DNA from: Cranoglanis bouderius | Lineage: Eukaryota > Chordata > Actinopteri > Siluriformes > Cranoglanididae | Assembly: GCA_023630585.1 (NCBI GenBank) | Contig: CM042566.1 | Location: 11,043,754-11,107,753, forward strand | Direction: 5' to 3' | Length of the DNA stretch: 64,000 nucleotides | Shown: in pieces, positions 10,564-23,700 of the stretch | Numbering within the stretch: the stretch's first letter is position 1 | How the letters are laid out: each line of letters begins with the position of its first letter | The notes under the pieces: model-generated | What the model was told of the DNA's origin: nothing | Seen by the model: the letters and a program-made list of their open reading frames with translations, nothing else | Databases searched by the model: none | Made by a program: the position numbers and the translations under genes

Positions 10564-11328
10564 CAGGTGTGTTAAGTTTGGTGTTATCGCTCTCACACTC
10601 TCTCATACTGGTCACTGGAAGTTCAACATGGCACCTCATGGCAAAGAACTCTCTGAGGATCTGAAAAAAAGAATTGTTGCTCTACATAAAGATGGCCTAG
10701 GCTACAAGAAAATATATACTGAAGACATACTGAAGCAGAGCATGATCCCCTCCCTTTGGAAACTGGGCCGCAGGGCAGTATCCCAACATGATAACGACCC
10801 CAAACACACCTCCAAGATGACCACTGGCTTGTTAAAGAAGCTGAGGGTAAAGGTGATGAACTGGCCAAGCGTGTCTCCAGATCTAAACCCTATTGAGCAT
10901 CTGTGGGGCATCCTCAAACGGAAGGTGGAGGAGCACAAGGTTTCTAACATCCACCAGCTCTGTGATGTCATCATGGGGGAGTGGAAGAGGACTCCAGTGG
11001 CAACCTCTGAAGCTCTGGTGAACTTCATGCCCAACAGGGTTAAGGCAGTGCTGGAAAATAATGGTGGCCACACAAAATATTGACATTTTGGTCCCACTTT
11101 GGACATTTTCACTTAGGGGTGTACTCACTTTTGTTGCCAGCGGTTTAGACATTAATGTCTGTGTGTTGAGTTATTTTGAGGGGACAGAAAATTTACACTG
11201 TTATGCAAGCTGTACACTCACTACTTTACATTGTAGCAAAGTGTCATTTCGTCAGTGTTGTCCCATGGAAAGATATAATAAAATATTTACAAAAATGTGA
11301 GGGGTGTACTCACTTTTGTGAGATTCTC
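10563..11328 (+). mobile_element. Tc1/mariner element, family C, deleted copy
   Basis: Matches the longer copy at 59706-61327, but the left inverted repeat is replaced by the TA tract and about 0.55 kb of the transposase gene is missing. The join is near 10707, where the N-terminal HTH-coding part runs straight into the ILKQS block. The right end (GTGAGGGGTGTACTCACTTT) is intact and followed by TA at 11329. Confidence 0.85.
10628..11083 (+). pseudogene. Internally deleted Tc1 transposase (151 codons)
   Basis: An open frame of 151 codons from ATG 10628 that looks like a short gene but is a deletion product. MAPHGKELSEDLKKRIVAL is the transposase N-terminus. It is fused near residue 27 to the C-terminal catalytic part, which keeps HDNDPKHTSK (second Asp) and SPDLNPIEHLWG (catalytic Glu). 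The first catalytic Asp (WSDET) and most of the DNA-binding domain are lost, so it cannot be an active transposase. Confidence 0.85.
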
Positions 11329-11546
11329 TATATATAGAGATGTGATATTATTAGGTCTTCATGAAGAGGAAGACTTTTTTTTGCCATAATCAAATAGAGA
11401 GAGATTTAGCATCTTGAATCATCCTATGATCATAAATTTATTTGGGATTACAGTAATGTAAATAGACTGCAATCAAAGTGACATATTCGGATTGACAAAA
11501 ACATTCATACAATATAAAGTTAATAAAAATTGTGTGTTTCTTTCAG

Positions 11547-11720
11547 GGAATGCTGACCATGAAGGCTCTCCACAGTGGATATGTTGATCCAAACAATCTG
11601 GTGTTTGAGAATGTCACTGTTTTAGGACTGAGCAGCCCCCCCACGACTGTGACCATCGAAGATGACAACATAGTCACTGCCTTGCCAGAGTCCAACATTC
11701 AATATGACTCAGTGAAGAGG
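11547..11720 (+). CDS. GH31 exon 1 of 17: end of first glucosidase unit
   Basis: Acceptor TTTCTTTCAG at 11537-11546 and donor GTAAGT at 11721; 58 codons, phase 0 at both ends. GYVDPNNLVFENVTVLG aligns with the C-terminal beta domain of the first GH31 unit in SI/MGAM. The exon before it is not visible upstream, so it lies left of the window. Confidence 0.85.
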
Positions 11721-14700
11721 GTAAGTGCATATATTCTCATACTGTGATACCTGTCCAATCCAAATGCATAGTCAACATAGCTGTTCATAACTGTTCCTTG
11801 CAAACAGCTGAAAGTCTGTAAATTTTGACAATAAACCTGATTTGCAATGGGGGTTTGAATAATTTTGACTGCAACTATATATACAGTACTGTGCAGAAGT
11901 TTTAAGCACCCTATTTTTTTAGTACAAACTTTGTTATAGAGTTTTAGATTCCCAAAACATTAGTTTTGCAGCGCATTAAATATTACAGAAAAATGTTTGT
12001 ATGTCATTAAAGAATGCAGCATATTATGTAAGAGGCCACTTTTCAGACAAAAAACCACAATAAAAGCTGCTGGGTTTTGCTGCAAAAATAAGAAGCAAGT
12101 GCGAAAGTCAAAATCTCCAGAAGAACTGTGGCTGGTTCTGCAAGATGCTCCATAAAACTTACCAGCTAATTTCCTTATAAAACTGCACAAATTGTACTGG
12201 AGACTACTATTTATATTTATTTAATTATAAAATATATTTTCTTTCATTTACTACTGTTAACTGCTCTTAACTGTATTTTATTCTTAATGTAGAAACATTT
12301 AATTTCATTATTTCATATAAGGCATCTTCGCTCTACAGCATTTCTTTGCATGTGCCTAAGTCTTTTGCACAAAGGAATTTTAACCCATTTCTCAGTACAG
12401 AACAGCTTCAACTCTGGGATATTGGTGGGTTTCCTCACATAAACTGCTTGCTTCAGGTCCTTCCACAACATTTCTATTGGATTAATGTCAGGACTTTGAC
12501 TTGGCCATTCCAAAACATTAATTTTATTATTCTTTAACCCTTCTTTGGTAGAACGACTTGCATGCTTAGGGTCGTTGTCTTTCTGCATGACCCACTTTCT
12601 CTTGAGATTCAGATCATGGACAGATGTCCTGACATTTTCTTTTAGAATTTGCTGGTATAATTCAGAATTCATTGTTCCATCAATGATGGCAAGCCATCCT
12701 GGCCCAGATGCAGCAAAACCAAACCATGATACTACCACCACCATGTTTCACAGATGGGATAAGTTTCTTATGCTGAAATGCAGTGTTTTCCTTTATCCAA
12801 ACACTTCTCATTTAAACCACAAATTCTATTTTGGTCTCATCAATCCACAAAATATTTTTTCAATAGCCTTCTTGCTTGTCCTTGTGATCTTTAGCAAACT
12901 GCAGAAAGGCAGAAATGTTATTTTTGAAGATCAGTGACTTTCACCTTGTTGTTCAGTGTTCTCCTGATGGTGGACTCATGAACATTAACATTAGCCAATG
13001 TGAGAGAGGCCTTTATTTGTTTAGAAGTTACCCGGGGTTTGAGTCACTTCGAGTGATGTTTGTTGGTCGACCACTCCTGGGGAGGGTAACAATGGTCTTG
13101 TATTTCCTCCATTTGTACACAATCTATCTGACTGTGGACTGATGGAGTCCAAACTCTTTAGAGCTGGTTTTGTAACCTTTTCTAGCCTGATGAGCATCAA
13201 CAACTCTTTTTTTGCCATGATACACTTCCACAAACATGTGTTTGAAGATCAGACTTTGATAGATCCATGATCTTTAAATAAAACAAGGTGCTCACTCGCA
13301 TCTGATTGTCATTCCATTGACTGAAAACACCTGACTCTAATTTCACAAATTAACTAATCCTAATCCTAGAGGTTCACATACTTTTGCCACTCACAGATGT
13401 GTAATTTTGGAGCATTTTCCTTAATAAATAAATGACCAAGTATAACATTTTGAAGTGGTGCTTCAAAGTTTGTGAACCCTTTAGAATCATTTTATGCCAA
13501 TATGAGTATTTTGGTGAATGTGAACTATGAATGTGAATTCTGTGTAGATGAGAGTAATCTGTGAATATACAGGTGCATCTAAAAACATTTGAATGTCATG
13601 GAAAAGTTTTTTTTTTCCCATAATTTTTTTTTTTAATTCAAAAAGTGGAACTTTAATATATCCTAGATTCATTACACATAAAGTGAAATATTGCAATCCT
13701 TTTTGTTTGTTTGTTGGAATCTTGATTACAGCTCATGGAATTCAAAAATCCAGTATCTCAAAATATTAGAATATAGAATTTGTCATAAAGAACTGTCATC
13801 CAGAGAAGAGCTCTAATCAACTAATTAACTCAAAACACCTGCAAAGGTTTCCTGAGCCTTTAATCTCTCAGTCTGGTTTAGTACACACAACCACAATATT
13901 CATGGAATAATATTCACGGAAAGTTGACTGGAAGGGAAAAGTGTGGTAGGAAAATGTGCACAAACAACAGGAATGACCGCATCCTTGAGAGGATGGTCAA
14001 ACAAAGCCGATTCAAGAACTTTGGGGAGCTTCACAAGGAGTGGACTGAGGCTGGAGTCAGTGCATGCACAGACGTGTCCAGGAAATGGGCTGCATTTCCA
14101 AGTGTCGCATTCCCAGTGTCAAGCCACACCTGAACCAGAGACAACGTCAGAAGTGTCTTACCTGGGCTAAGGAGAAAAAGAACTGGACTGTTTCGCAGTG
14201 GTCCAAAGTCCTTTTTTCAGATGAAAGTAAATTTTGCATTTCATTTGAAAATCAAGGTCCCAGAGTCTGGAGGAAGAGTGGAGAGGCACAGAATCCAAGT
14301 AGCTTGAAGTCCAGTGTGAAGTTTCCACAGTCAGTGATGATTTGGGGTGCCATGTCATCTGCTGGTGTTGGTCCACTGTGTTTTCTCAAGTTGAGTCAAT
14401 GCAGCGTCTACCAGGAGATTTTAGAGCACTTCATGCTTCCATCTGCTGACAAGCTTTATGGAGATGCTGATTTCCTTTTCCAGCAGGACCTGGTACCTTC
14501 CCACAGTGCCAAAAGTACTAGTAACTGTTTTCGCTGGTTTCCCTGTTTTTCCCCTTCCCAGTGTCCCCAGTGTTCCCTTTCTAAGGAACTCATTCCCTTC
14601 TCAGGGAACAGGGTTACATGTGTAACCCAGACATTTTTTCTCCCTCTAGTTTCTGTTTGCATGTGTGCGTGTCCCTGGGCATGGCACTCCACTTATCACG

Positions 14701-17700
14701 CTTTCCAATACTCCATCCAGCAACTCATCGCCAGATTGTTCTGGCTTTCAGTGCGTTAACTTCCTGCTCTACTCGCATTTTGTTTCACGTCAGTATTCCG
14801 TGTTGTTTCCCATCATTGTATTTCCCTGTGCTCAGTGTTTGTCTCCTCGTGTTCCAGTTCAACTATTCGCGTTTCCCGTTGTGCACTCCCAGCTCACTTC
14901 CTGCTACGCCCAGCCCCGTCTTGCCTTCCCAGTGGCTCTCCAGCTCAGCACTCGGCTCTCATGCCGCTGACTCAAGTTCAAGTCCTGGCCTCGACAACAC
15001 TCAAGCCCACTCACGCTCGGCCCCGCTCTCCCTCCCCCGTGGCGCCCTTACGCGCCGGATCCGAGTTTGAATCCAGACTTTGACCACACTATTCCACTCA
15101 CCTTCCTCACACACCCGGGGTCCTCTCGTCCTTGTGTTCACAACAGAACAATCTGGCTATAATGGACCCAGCAGAACCAGTTCCCCAACACTCAGCTCTG
15201 TCCAGCCAAGAGACCTTCTTCAGGCAACACATTCAATACCTCCATAGCCTCTCTGAGAGCAACCGTGTCACAGATAGCCTGATCAAGCTCAACAGGCAGT
15301 GGCTAGGTTGCCTCTCAGCCCAGATTGCCCAGCCAGCCCGTACCTGCAGCATTTCCTGTTCCCCAGGTTCAAGCTCCTGTCAAGTTCTGTCTGCCTCCAC
15401 CACAACATGTCTCAGGGGGCCCCAGTGCAAGTCATGTATTCCTCTCCCAGTGTTCTCCCACTTTCGTACAGCAGCCATCCTTCCACTCTGATACTATGCT
15501 CCATTTGAACAGATACCCTTCAGAGCAGCTAGGCACTATTGGACCAAATCACAGCTAGGCCCAATGCCATGCTCCCCAACAGAAAGGTTTTTGGGGAGCG
15601 GACCTCCATCCTGGCTGGAACTGTCACACACCGCATTTATGCGGTAATTCGTGCAAAAGGAGCCCCAACCAAGTATTGAGTGCGTAAATTAACATACTTT
15701 TCAGAAGGTCAACATTTCTGTATTATAAATTCTTTATTCTAATATTTTGAGATACTGGATTTTTGATTTCCATGAGCTGTAAGCTGTAATCATCAAGATT
15801 AAAATAAAAAAAATGAATATTTCACTTTATGTGTAATGAATCTAAAATATATGAAAGTTCCACTTTTTTTTATTAAATTACGGAAAAAACTAAATTTCCA
15901 CGATATTCTCATTTTTGATATGCAAATGTAAATAGTAATTTGAAGTAATTAACAGCCGAAACAGCACTTCAAATCAACATACTGCCATATGCTGAATTCA
16001 TTGTCCTCAATCGTTTGGCCTGAGAGGTGTGTGCGTATAAAAGTGTGTGATGGGGATTTGTTTTGTAGGTGCTACATCTGAGAAATCTCCAGCTGCAGCT
16101 GGGGAAAGATTACAAACTCACCTGGAATTCAATTGTTGACGATTTACAGCGGTTTGACTGCTATCCTGGGGAAATTGCCACCGAGGAGTCCTGCATAGAA
16201 AGAGGCTGCATCTGGGGGGTAAGTGTGCATGGAATTAGATACTTAAAGGAAAGATCCAGCCTGAATTACTTGCATATACAACCCCAATTCTGAAAAAGTT
16301 TGGACAGTAATAAACTGGGACAGTATGGAAAATGCTCATAAAAACCAAGAGAAGTGATTTGTAAATGTACTGTGAATTGTATTTAAACAACAACAACAAA
16401 AAAAACCCTATAAAGACAAGGTATTTGATATTTTCCCTAATCAACTGCATAGCTTTTTGAAGATAAACATTTATTTTGAAATTGGTGCATGCAACATGTT
16501 CCAAAAAAGTCAGGACAGGGCAATTTAGGACTAATAGCGATGTGACAAGTTGAAATAAGAAGGTGATTTGAGACAGGTGAGGCAATCATCTAATCATAGT
16601 ATATACAGGTGCATCTCAATAAATTAGAATGTCGTGAAAAAGTTCATTTATTTCAGTAATTCAACTCAAATTGTGAAACTCGTGTATTAAATAAATTCAA
16701 TGTACACAGACTGAAGTAGTTTAAGTCTTTGGTTCTTTTAATTGTGATGATTTTGTCTCACTTTTAACAAAAACCCACCAATTCACTATCTCAACAAATT
16801 AGAATATGGTGACATGCCAATCAGCCAATCAACTCAAAACACCTGCAAAGGTTTCCTGAGCCTTCAAAATGGTCTCTCAGTTTGGTTCACTAGGTAAGCC
16901 ACAAACATTCATTGCCAAAGAAGCTGGCTGTTCACAGAGTGCTGTATCCAAGCATGTTAACAGAAAGTTGAGTGGAAGGAAAAAGTGTGGAAGAAAAAGA
17001 TGCACAACCAACCGAGAGAACCGCAGCCTTATGAGGATTGTCAAGCAAAATCGATTCAAGAATTTGAGTGAACTTCACAAGGAATGGACTGAGGCTGGGG
17101 TCAAGGCATCAAGAGCCACCACACACAGACGTGTCAAGGAATTTGGCTACAGTTGTCGTATTCCTCTTTTTAAGCCACTCCTGAACCACAGACAACGTCA
17201 GAGGCATCTTACCTGGGCTAAGGAGAAGAAGAACTGGACTGTTGCCCAGTGGTCCAAAGTCCTCTTTTCAGATGAGAGCAAGTTTTGTATTTCATTTGGA
17301 AACCAAGGTCCTAGAGTCAGGAGGAAGGGTGGAGAAGCTCATAGCCCAAGTTGCTTGAAGTCCAGTGTTCAGTTTCCACAGTCTGTGATGATTTGGGGTG
17401 CAATGTCATCTGCTGGTGTTGCTCCATTGTGTTTTTTGAAAAGCAAAGTCACTGCATCCATTTACCAAGAAATTTTGGAGCACTACATGCTTCCTTCTGC
17501 TGACCAGCTTTTTGAAGATGCTGATTTCATTTTCCAGCAGGATTTGGCACCTGCCCGCACTGCCAAAAGCACCAAAAGTTGGTTAAATGACCATGGTGTT
17601 GGTGTGCTTGACTGGCCAGCAAACACACCAGACCTGAACCCCATAGAGAATCTATGGGGTATTGTCAAGAGGAAAATGAGAAACAGGAGACCAAAAAATG

Positions 17701-20700
17701 CAGATGAGCTGAAGGCCACTGTCAAAGAAACCTGGGCTTCCATACTACCATGCCACAAACTGATCACCTCCATGCCGCGCTGAATTGAGGCAGTAATTAA
17801 AGCAAAAGGAGCCCCTACCAAGTATTGAGTACATGTACAGTAAATGAACATACTTTCCAGAAGGCCAACAATTCACTAAAAATGTTTTTTATTGGTCTTA
17901 TGAAATATTCTAATTTGTTGAGATAGTGAATTGGTGGGTTTTTGTTAAATGTGAGCCAAAATCATCACAATTAAAAGAACCAAAGACTTAAACTACTTCA
18001 GTCTGTGTGCATTGAATTTATTTAATACACGAGTTTCACAATTTGAGTTGAATTACTGAAATAAATGAACTTTTCCACGACATTCTAATTTATTGAGATG
18101 CACCTGTAAGGAGCCCCCAAAAAAAGGTTTAGTCCTTCAAGAGCAAGGATGGGTCGAGGCTCGCCAATCTGCCAACAGATGCTTCAGCAAATAATCCAAC
18201 ACTTTAAGAACAACATTCCCCAAAGACAAATTGGTAGCACTTTGGGCATTTCACCTTCTACAGTGCACAATATAATTAAAAGATTCGAGCAAACTGTTCA
18301 AATCTCGGTGCGTAAACGGCAAGGCCGAAAACAACTTCTGAATACGCGTGATCTCTGATTCCTCAGACGTCACTGTCTTAAAAACCGTCATGAGTCTGTA
18401 ATGGATATCCTGACATGGGTTCGGGAATACTTTGGTAAACCTTTGTCAGTCAACACCATTCACTGCTTCATCCACAGATGCAAATTAAGGCTTTACTATG
18501 CAAAGCAGAAGCCATACATCAACACTGTCCAGAAACGCTGCCAACTTCTCTGGGCTCGGTCTCATCTGAGATGGACAGTAGCACAGTTGTATCATGTTTT
18601 GTGGTCCAACGAGTCAACATTTCAAATAGTTTTTGGACAAAACAGCCGTCATGTTCTCCGGGCCAAAGAGGAAAAGGACCATCCAAGCTGTTATCAGCGT
18701 CAGGTCCAAAAATCAGTGTTGTGGTATAGGGGTGTTTCAGTGCCCATGGCATAGGTAACTTGCACATCTGAGTTTACCATTAATGCAGAAAGATATGTAC
18801 ACATTTTGGAGCAACATATGCTGCCATCCAGAGCAGGACAACGCCAAATCACATTCTGCCTGGATGGTTGCATAAGCAGAGAGTGCGGTGTCCACCACAG
18901 TGTCACTACTAAGAAAAGGATGTCTCTCTACAATTGATGAGAAAGTCAGGAGAAAAATGGTCAGGGAGGCTGCCAAGAGGCCTTTAGCAATGTTAAAAGA
19001 ATTACAGCAATTTCTGGCAAGTACTGGATGCTCCCTACATGTGACAACAGTCTCTCAAATTCTTCATATCTCTGGCCTATGGGGTAGGGTGGCAAGATGG
19101 AAGCCTTTTTTAACCAAAAAATAAAAAATACATCCAATCTCCCAAAACTATGTGGAATAATGTGTTCTGGTCTGATGAGAACAAAGTTGAACTTTTTGGC
19201 CATAATACCAAAATATATGTTTGGCACAAAAATACACATCACGTCACCAAAAGATCACCATCCCCACAGGAAAGCATGTTGGTGGCAGCATCATACTTTG
19301 AGCTGTTTTTCTTCAGTTGGAACTAGGTCTTTAATCAGAGTTGAGGGAATAATAAATAGCTCCAAATACCAGTCAGTTTTGGCGCAAAACCTTAAGGCTT
19401 CTGCTAAAACACTTAAGATGAAGAGGAATTTCACCTTTCAGCATGACGATAACAACCCAAAGCAAACCTCCAGATCAACAAAGGAACAGCTTCACCAAAA
19501 AAAATTCAAGTTTTTGGATTGTCCCAGGCAGAGTCCAGACCTAAATCCAAACAAAAACCTGTGGGGTGACCTGAAGAGGGCTGTGCACAGGAGATGCCCA
19601 GCCATTTTGACAGAGTTAGAATGCTATTGCGAGGTAGAATGGCAAAATATCGCTATGTCAAGATGTGCCAAACTGATTGACTCTTACCGAAAAAGATTGA
19701 ATGCTGTGATAATAAGTGTGATGTGCACACTTATGCAACCAGGTTATTGTACTTTTTTTTTCTTCTTTTTTTCCCCTATAATGAGTCTTATTATTTTTCA
19801 CTTTAATTAATAGGTTAGAATTTCACAGTAAAGGTAGAAAAGGTTCTCACATGATTTATCTTGGTTTTATTTTATTTTTTTTTACATCACAAAAACCTGC
19901 CATTTTAACAGGGGTGTGTAGACTTTTTATATCCACTGTCTAACTTTTGTAATCTTCTTTTAATTAATCAGTCAACAAGATTTAATTTATTATTATTGCA
20001 TTGATTCATTTTGATACCTTTTCAATTGATACATTGATCCAAATCATTGGATGGTTACACTCTTAATACCTACTGCCTCTGTGTTGGCCATCTGCAAAAT
20101 GCACTCCTCAGCTCAGAGGCTCCCTGCACTGAATGTTAAGCCATGCCAATGTTAACTTGATTAGCGTGGCTAGTAGGTCTAAATCCTGATACTGAGGCCA
20201 CCCAGCTACAACCAGTCCAGGCAGTAAATCTCTGTGACATCAGAGTGGCACACAATTGATATCTTCTCACAGAAATAACAAAAATACAACACACATTGTA
20301 TTAATTGTATATTGTCACAAATATTTAAATATTTCAGGGTGGAATTTTTCTTTAAACTCATTTGAACAACACACAAATTACACAAAGCCTCTTTTACCTC
20401 TCTTATTCTTCATGGTAAAATGGCATTTTCTGAACACTAAAGTGCACTGCATTTACTTAATGCAATAAATATTAGGTTGTTAGTTCATAATTAATAAATA
20501 TTAATGAATCACAATCACTTTTTCCCCCTGTATTTGTCTCCAGTACACACATCTGAATGGTGTGCCATGGTGTTATTTCCCCACTGATTATGGCTACATT
20601 GCTGAGCCTGTACAGGAAATGCCATATGGATGGAGCTTTAATATCAGGCGGAATGATAAATACCCTGTTCCACGTATATTATCCAGAGACATCAACACAC

Positions 20701-23700
20701 TGCGGGTGGAAATCAAATATCTGAGTGGACACTCCCTACAGTTTAAGGTACAGACCCCTATAGCTGCCAGAGCATGGACTGTGGCAGGACATGAATTAGG
20801 TTGTAGGTTATAACATTGATCATTTACAAAAGTATGAAGAAAATAAAATATAGAGATAAATGAAACAAAGATGAGGAAATATAAGCTATCACACAATTAA
20901 GTATAATAAAAATTTTAAATATAAATAAATCTTACAGACTGACCATTGTTTGTCTCCTGCAGATCTCTGATCCAGCTAATAAGCGTTATGAAGTTCCTGT
21001 TCCTCTTGATATACCATCCACACCAGAGGAACAGGAGGATAAGAGGATGTACACAGTAAATGTCACAGAGAAACCATTCGGTATTCAGGTGATCAGGAAA
21101 AGCACAGGAACCATCATGTGAGTTTATACCTTAACAATTATACTCCAGAAATTTGTGATTGCATCAGAGTAGGGTGATCAAAGTCTATGACTTTGATTTC
21201 ATAAAGATTTGTGTGTGTAAAATCATGCAAACTTGATAACCAGAAAAAAAACAAAAAAAAACTGCAAGCTAACCTAATAACAGGATCAGAAGATACAATG
21301 AGCAAAAGCATGCCTTTGTCTTGCATGTTTGCCTTAATAAATATCAACTTTGGATAACAGATTAATTTTGCACCTGCATTGTGATTTTCCACTGCCAGGA
21401 ACTGACATCAAGGATGGGGATTTTTATACATAAATTATTACAACCAATGGGCACATATTAAAGTTTAAAACCAAAATTCTGAACTTCTGAAAATTATGTG
21501 AAAGATACTCAAAATTTAAATTCTCTTCACACTAAAGTTTAATATTAAATATTTGTCATATGTTCACATCAGCAATGCCAATAGCATTTTTTTTTTATAT
21601 GTCTCACTGCCTTTAATTGTTGTAATACATGACACAGATATGTGGCAACTATCAGCATTACTCTTTACTCATCGTCGCTTTTGGGAACACTTACCACAGC
21701 AAAAAAACTCATTGTGCCCTCCCCCAACATCATTTACATAATTATTGTTTGTAAATCACCTGCAAAATGCCCACAAAGTAATTTATCAGATTTCACTTGT
21801 GCACCAGTCAATCATTACTCTTTAATCTTTATTTGAGTAAAATAGGTACAGAGTGCAATTGCAAACATAGTTTGTGTATTTTTTCTGTTTCTGTCCTTTC
21901 CTGAAGATGGAATTCGTCTCTTCCTGGCTTAATTTTCTCTGACATGTTCATACAAATTTCAACTCTACTTCCTTCACAATATATCTTTGGCTTTGGGGAG
22001 ACGGAACATACCAGCTTTAGACACGACATGAACTGGCACACATGGGGTATGTTCAGTAAGGACCAACCGCCAGGGGTGAGTAAATTAAGCACAACTGCAC
22101 AACACACACACACACACACTTTCCTTATAATGACTATGCTATACATAATCTTAAATCCATCCCCAACCTTAACCCCTCTAACCAAAGAGGAAACCTTTTA
22201 TTATTTATTTCTATTAACTTTTTTTTTTAAGTTAGGGGGGTGGGGGGCGGGGGGGACAGTTTTCCTCCTGGAACATTTGTCCAACTGGAATTTGTATATT
22301 TGAATTTATGCTGAAATAAATTTGTCTCTAATAGATAGTAACATGAATTGTGTAGAGTTATGAATAATTGAGTTTGAATGTGTTTAACTTAGGTGTATAT
22401 AAACTGTATAAATTCTAAAGGTACAAAAGACATATTCCTTGAGAGTACCACCCCAGTTACAAGCAAATTACCAGTGAAAGGTGCAATGACATTCCTGAGT
22501 TGAATATAGTTCAAATTAAATAAAAGGTTGTATGTATTCATTGCTTGATATAGGGTAGTAGATGAAGCAATCAGTATTTGTAATGGAGTCTGCTAGCTGA
22601 ACTATGAAGCAAGTTGTCCGTATCATTGTCAAGAAATAAAACCTAAGTATTGGTCTCATGAAACAAATGAGATGACAAAATCAAACTCATGGTGCTACTT
22701 GCACAAAATTCATTTAGAATGACATTTTGTATTGATGTTTAGTGGGGATTTCTTTTGGCAAACCATACCGTTAGGCACCACTTACATGTGCACATTTAAC
22801 ATGAGAGCCTGATTTGCATGAAAATACAATAGCCAATTTGTATGAAAATTTGAATGGTACTGGAGAATGTGTATCAGAGTGAGGCTAGCAGGGGTTGGAC
22901 GTAAATGCATACACATTTTTATTCATGCTTTTGTGGGATTCATTATCAGAGTCACTTGCAGGGGTCAGAACTCATAATATTAAGATGTAATTAACTATGG
23001 TGAATCATTTCGCAGGAAATCTCAAAACCAGAAAAAACAGGACAACCAAACTAGGAAGGAGAAAAGGAGGAAGCAAGCAATGACTGGTGCATCTTAAAAC
23101 ACAAAAAAACGTTGTAAAACAACTAAAACATCAGCTTTTCCTAGATGGCCCAAACATGCCAGCATTCAAAGTAGTCTTCATTCGCATAACTGAAATAATG
23201 TTTCTCATTGAACAGCATTATATTTAAATTGAACCTGCATCCTCAGAGGGATCCTAAAGTAGTCCTTGCTTGATAGCTGCCAATCCAGCAGGGTGATGTG
23301 TTTCCTTCGGGACATCTAAAGCCAGATACCACAGTTTACAGACACTTTAAAGGCAAACATGAAAAAACTAAGGAGCACATGTATAACTCAGGCTAGAAAC
23401 AGAGAACATAAGTTCTTTTCAATTGTTCTTCTTATTTTAGTGCACTAATGGAGAAACTTGAGTCTGTCTTTAGTCTTAGTAAGGTCTTTATCATTTAATT
23501 TTCTGACAGTTGAGGAAATGTGGAGACGTGGAGATGAAGTTAACTAACAGTTTCAATCCTTTGTTGACAGTTTCAGTCCTTTACTCCTTTTCACTCTCTG
23601 CAGTACAAGATGAACTGTTATGGTGTGCATCCCTTCTACATGGGCCTGGAGCCAAGCTCTCATGCTCATGGAGTCCTGTTGCTCAACAGCAATGCTATGG

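Larger units (their letters stand above)
14521..15605. mobile_element. Composite insertion in the Tc1 copy
   Basis: About 1.1 kb of C-rich sequence unlike the AT-rich surroundings. Its left part (14568-14632) carries GGGTTACATGTGTAACCC and inverted TTCCC/GGGAA motifs matching the ends of the DIRS elements at 24329 and 48424. The middle is Pro/Ser-coding and recalls the leader of fish Ty3/Gypsy elements. The right part holds a gag-like start. No flanking duplication was found. Confidence 0.45.
13570..15928 (+). mobile_element. Tc1/mariner element, family B copy 1, interrupted
   Basis: Left end CAGGTGCATCTAAAAACATT after TA (13568-13569); right end TTGATATGCAAATG then TA (15929-15930). It shares layout with the copies at 16606 and 44920 but is clearly older. 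The transposase region 13924-14520 keeps WAKEKKNWTVSQWSKVLFSDES (first Asp) and QQDLVPSHSAKST (second Asp), then breaks off. The Tc1 tail resumes near 15606 with AGGAGCCCCAACCAAGTATT. About 1.1 kb of foreign sequence lies between. Confidence 0.8.
16279..18890 (+). mobile_element. Tc1/mariner element, family A copy 2, split and 3'-truncated
   Basis: Left terminus CAACCCCAATTCTGAAAAAG after TA (16277-16278). At 16604-16605 a family B Tc1 is inserted at a TA. The outer element resumes at 18109 with AGGAGCCCCC, as in the intact order of the copy at 61495. The right terminus is absent; near 18885 the sequence changes to another Tc1 fragment. Confidence 0.85.

Noticed and set aside
10404..10664. 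86-codon frames across the TA tract
   Set aside because: Made almost entirely of repeated Tyr-Ile codons from the microsatellite.
14618..15070. Pro/Ser-rich 150-codon frame
   Set aside because: Low-complexity coding in a C-rich insert; overlapping frames of similar length exist and no domain is visible.
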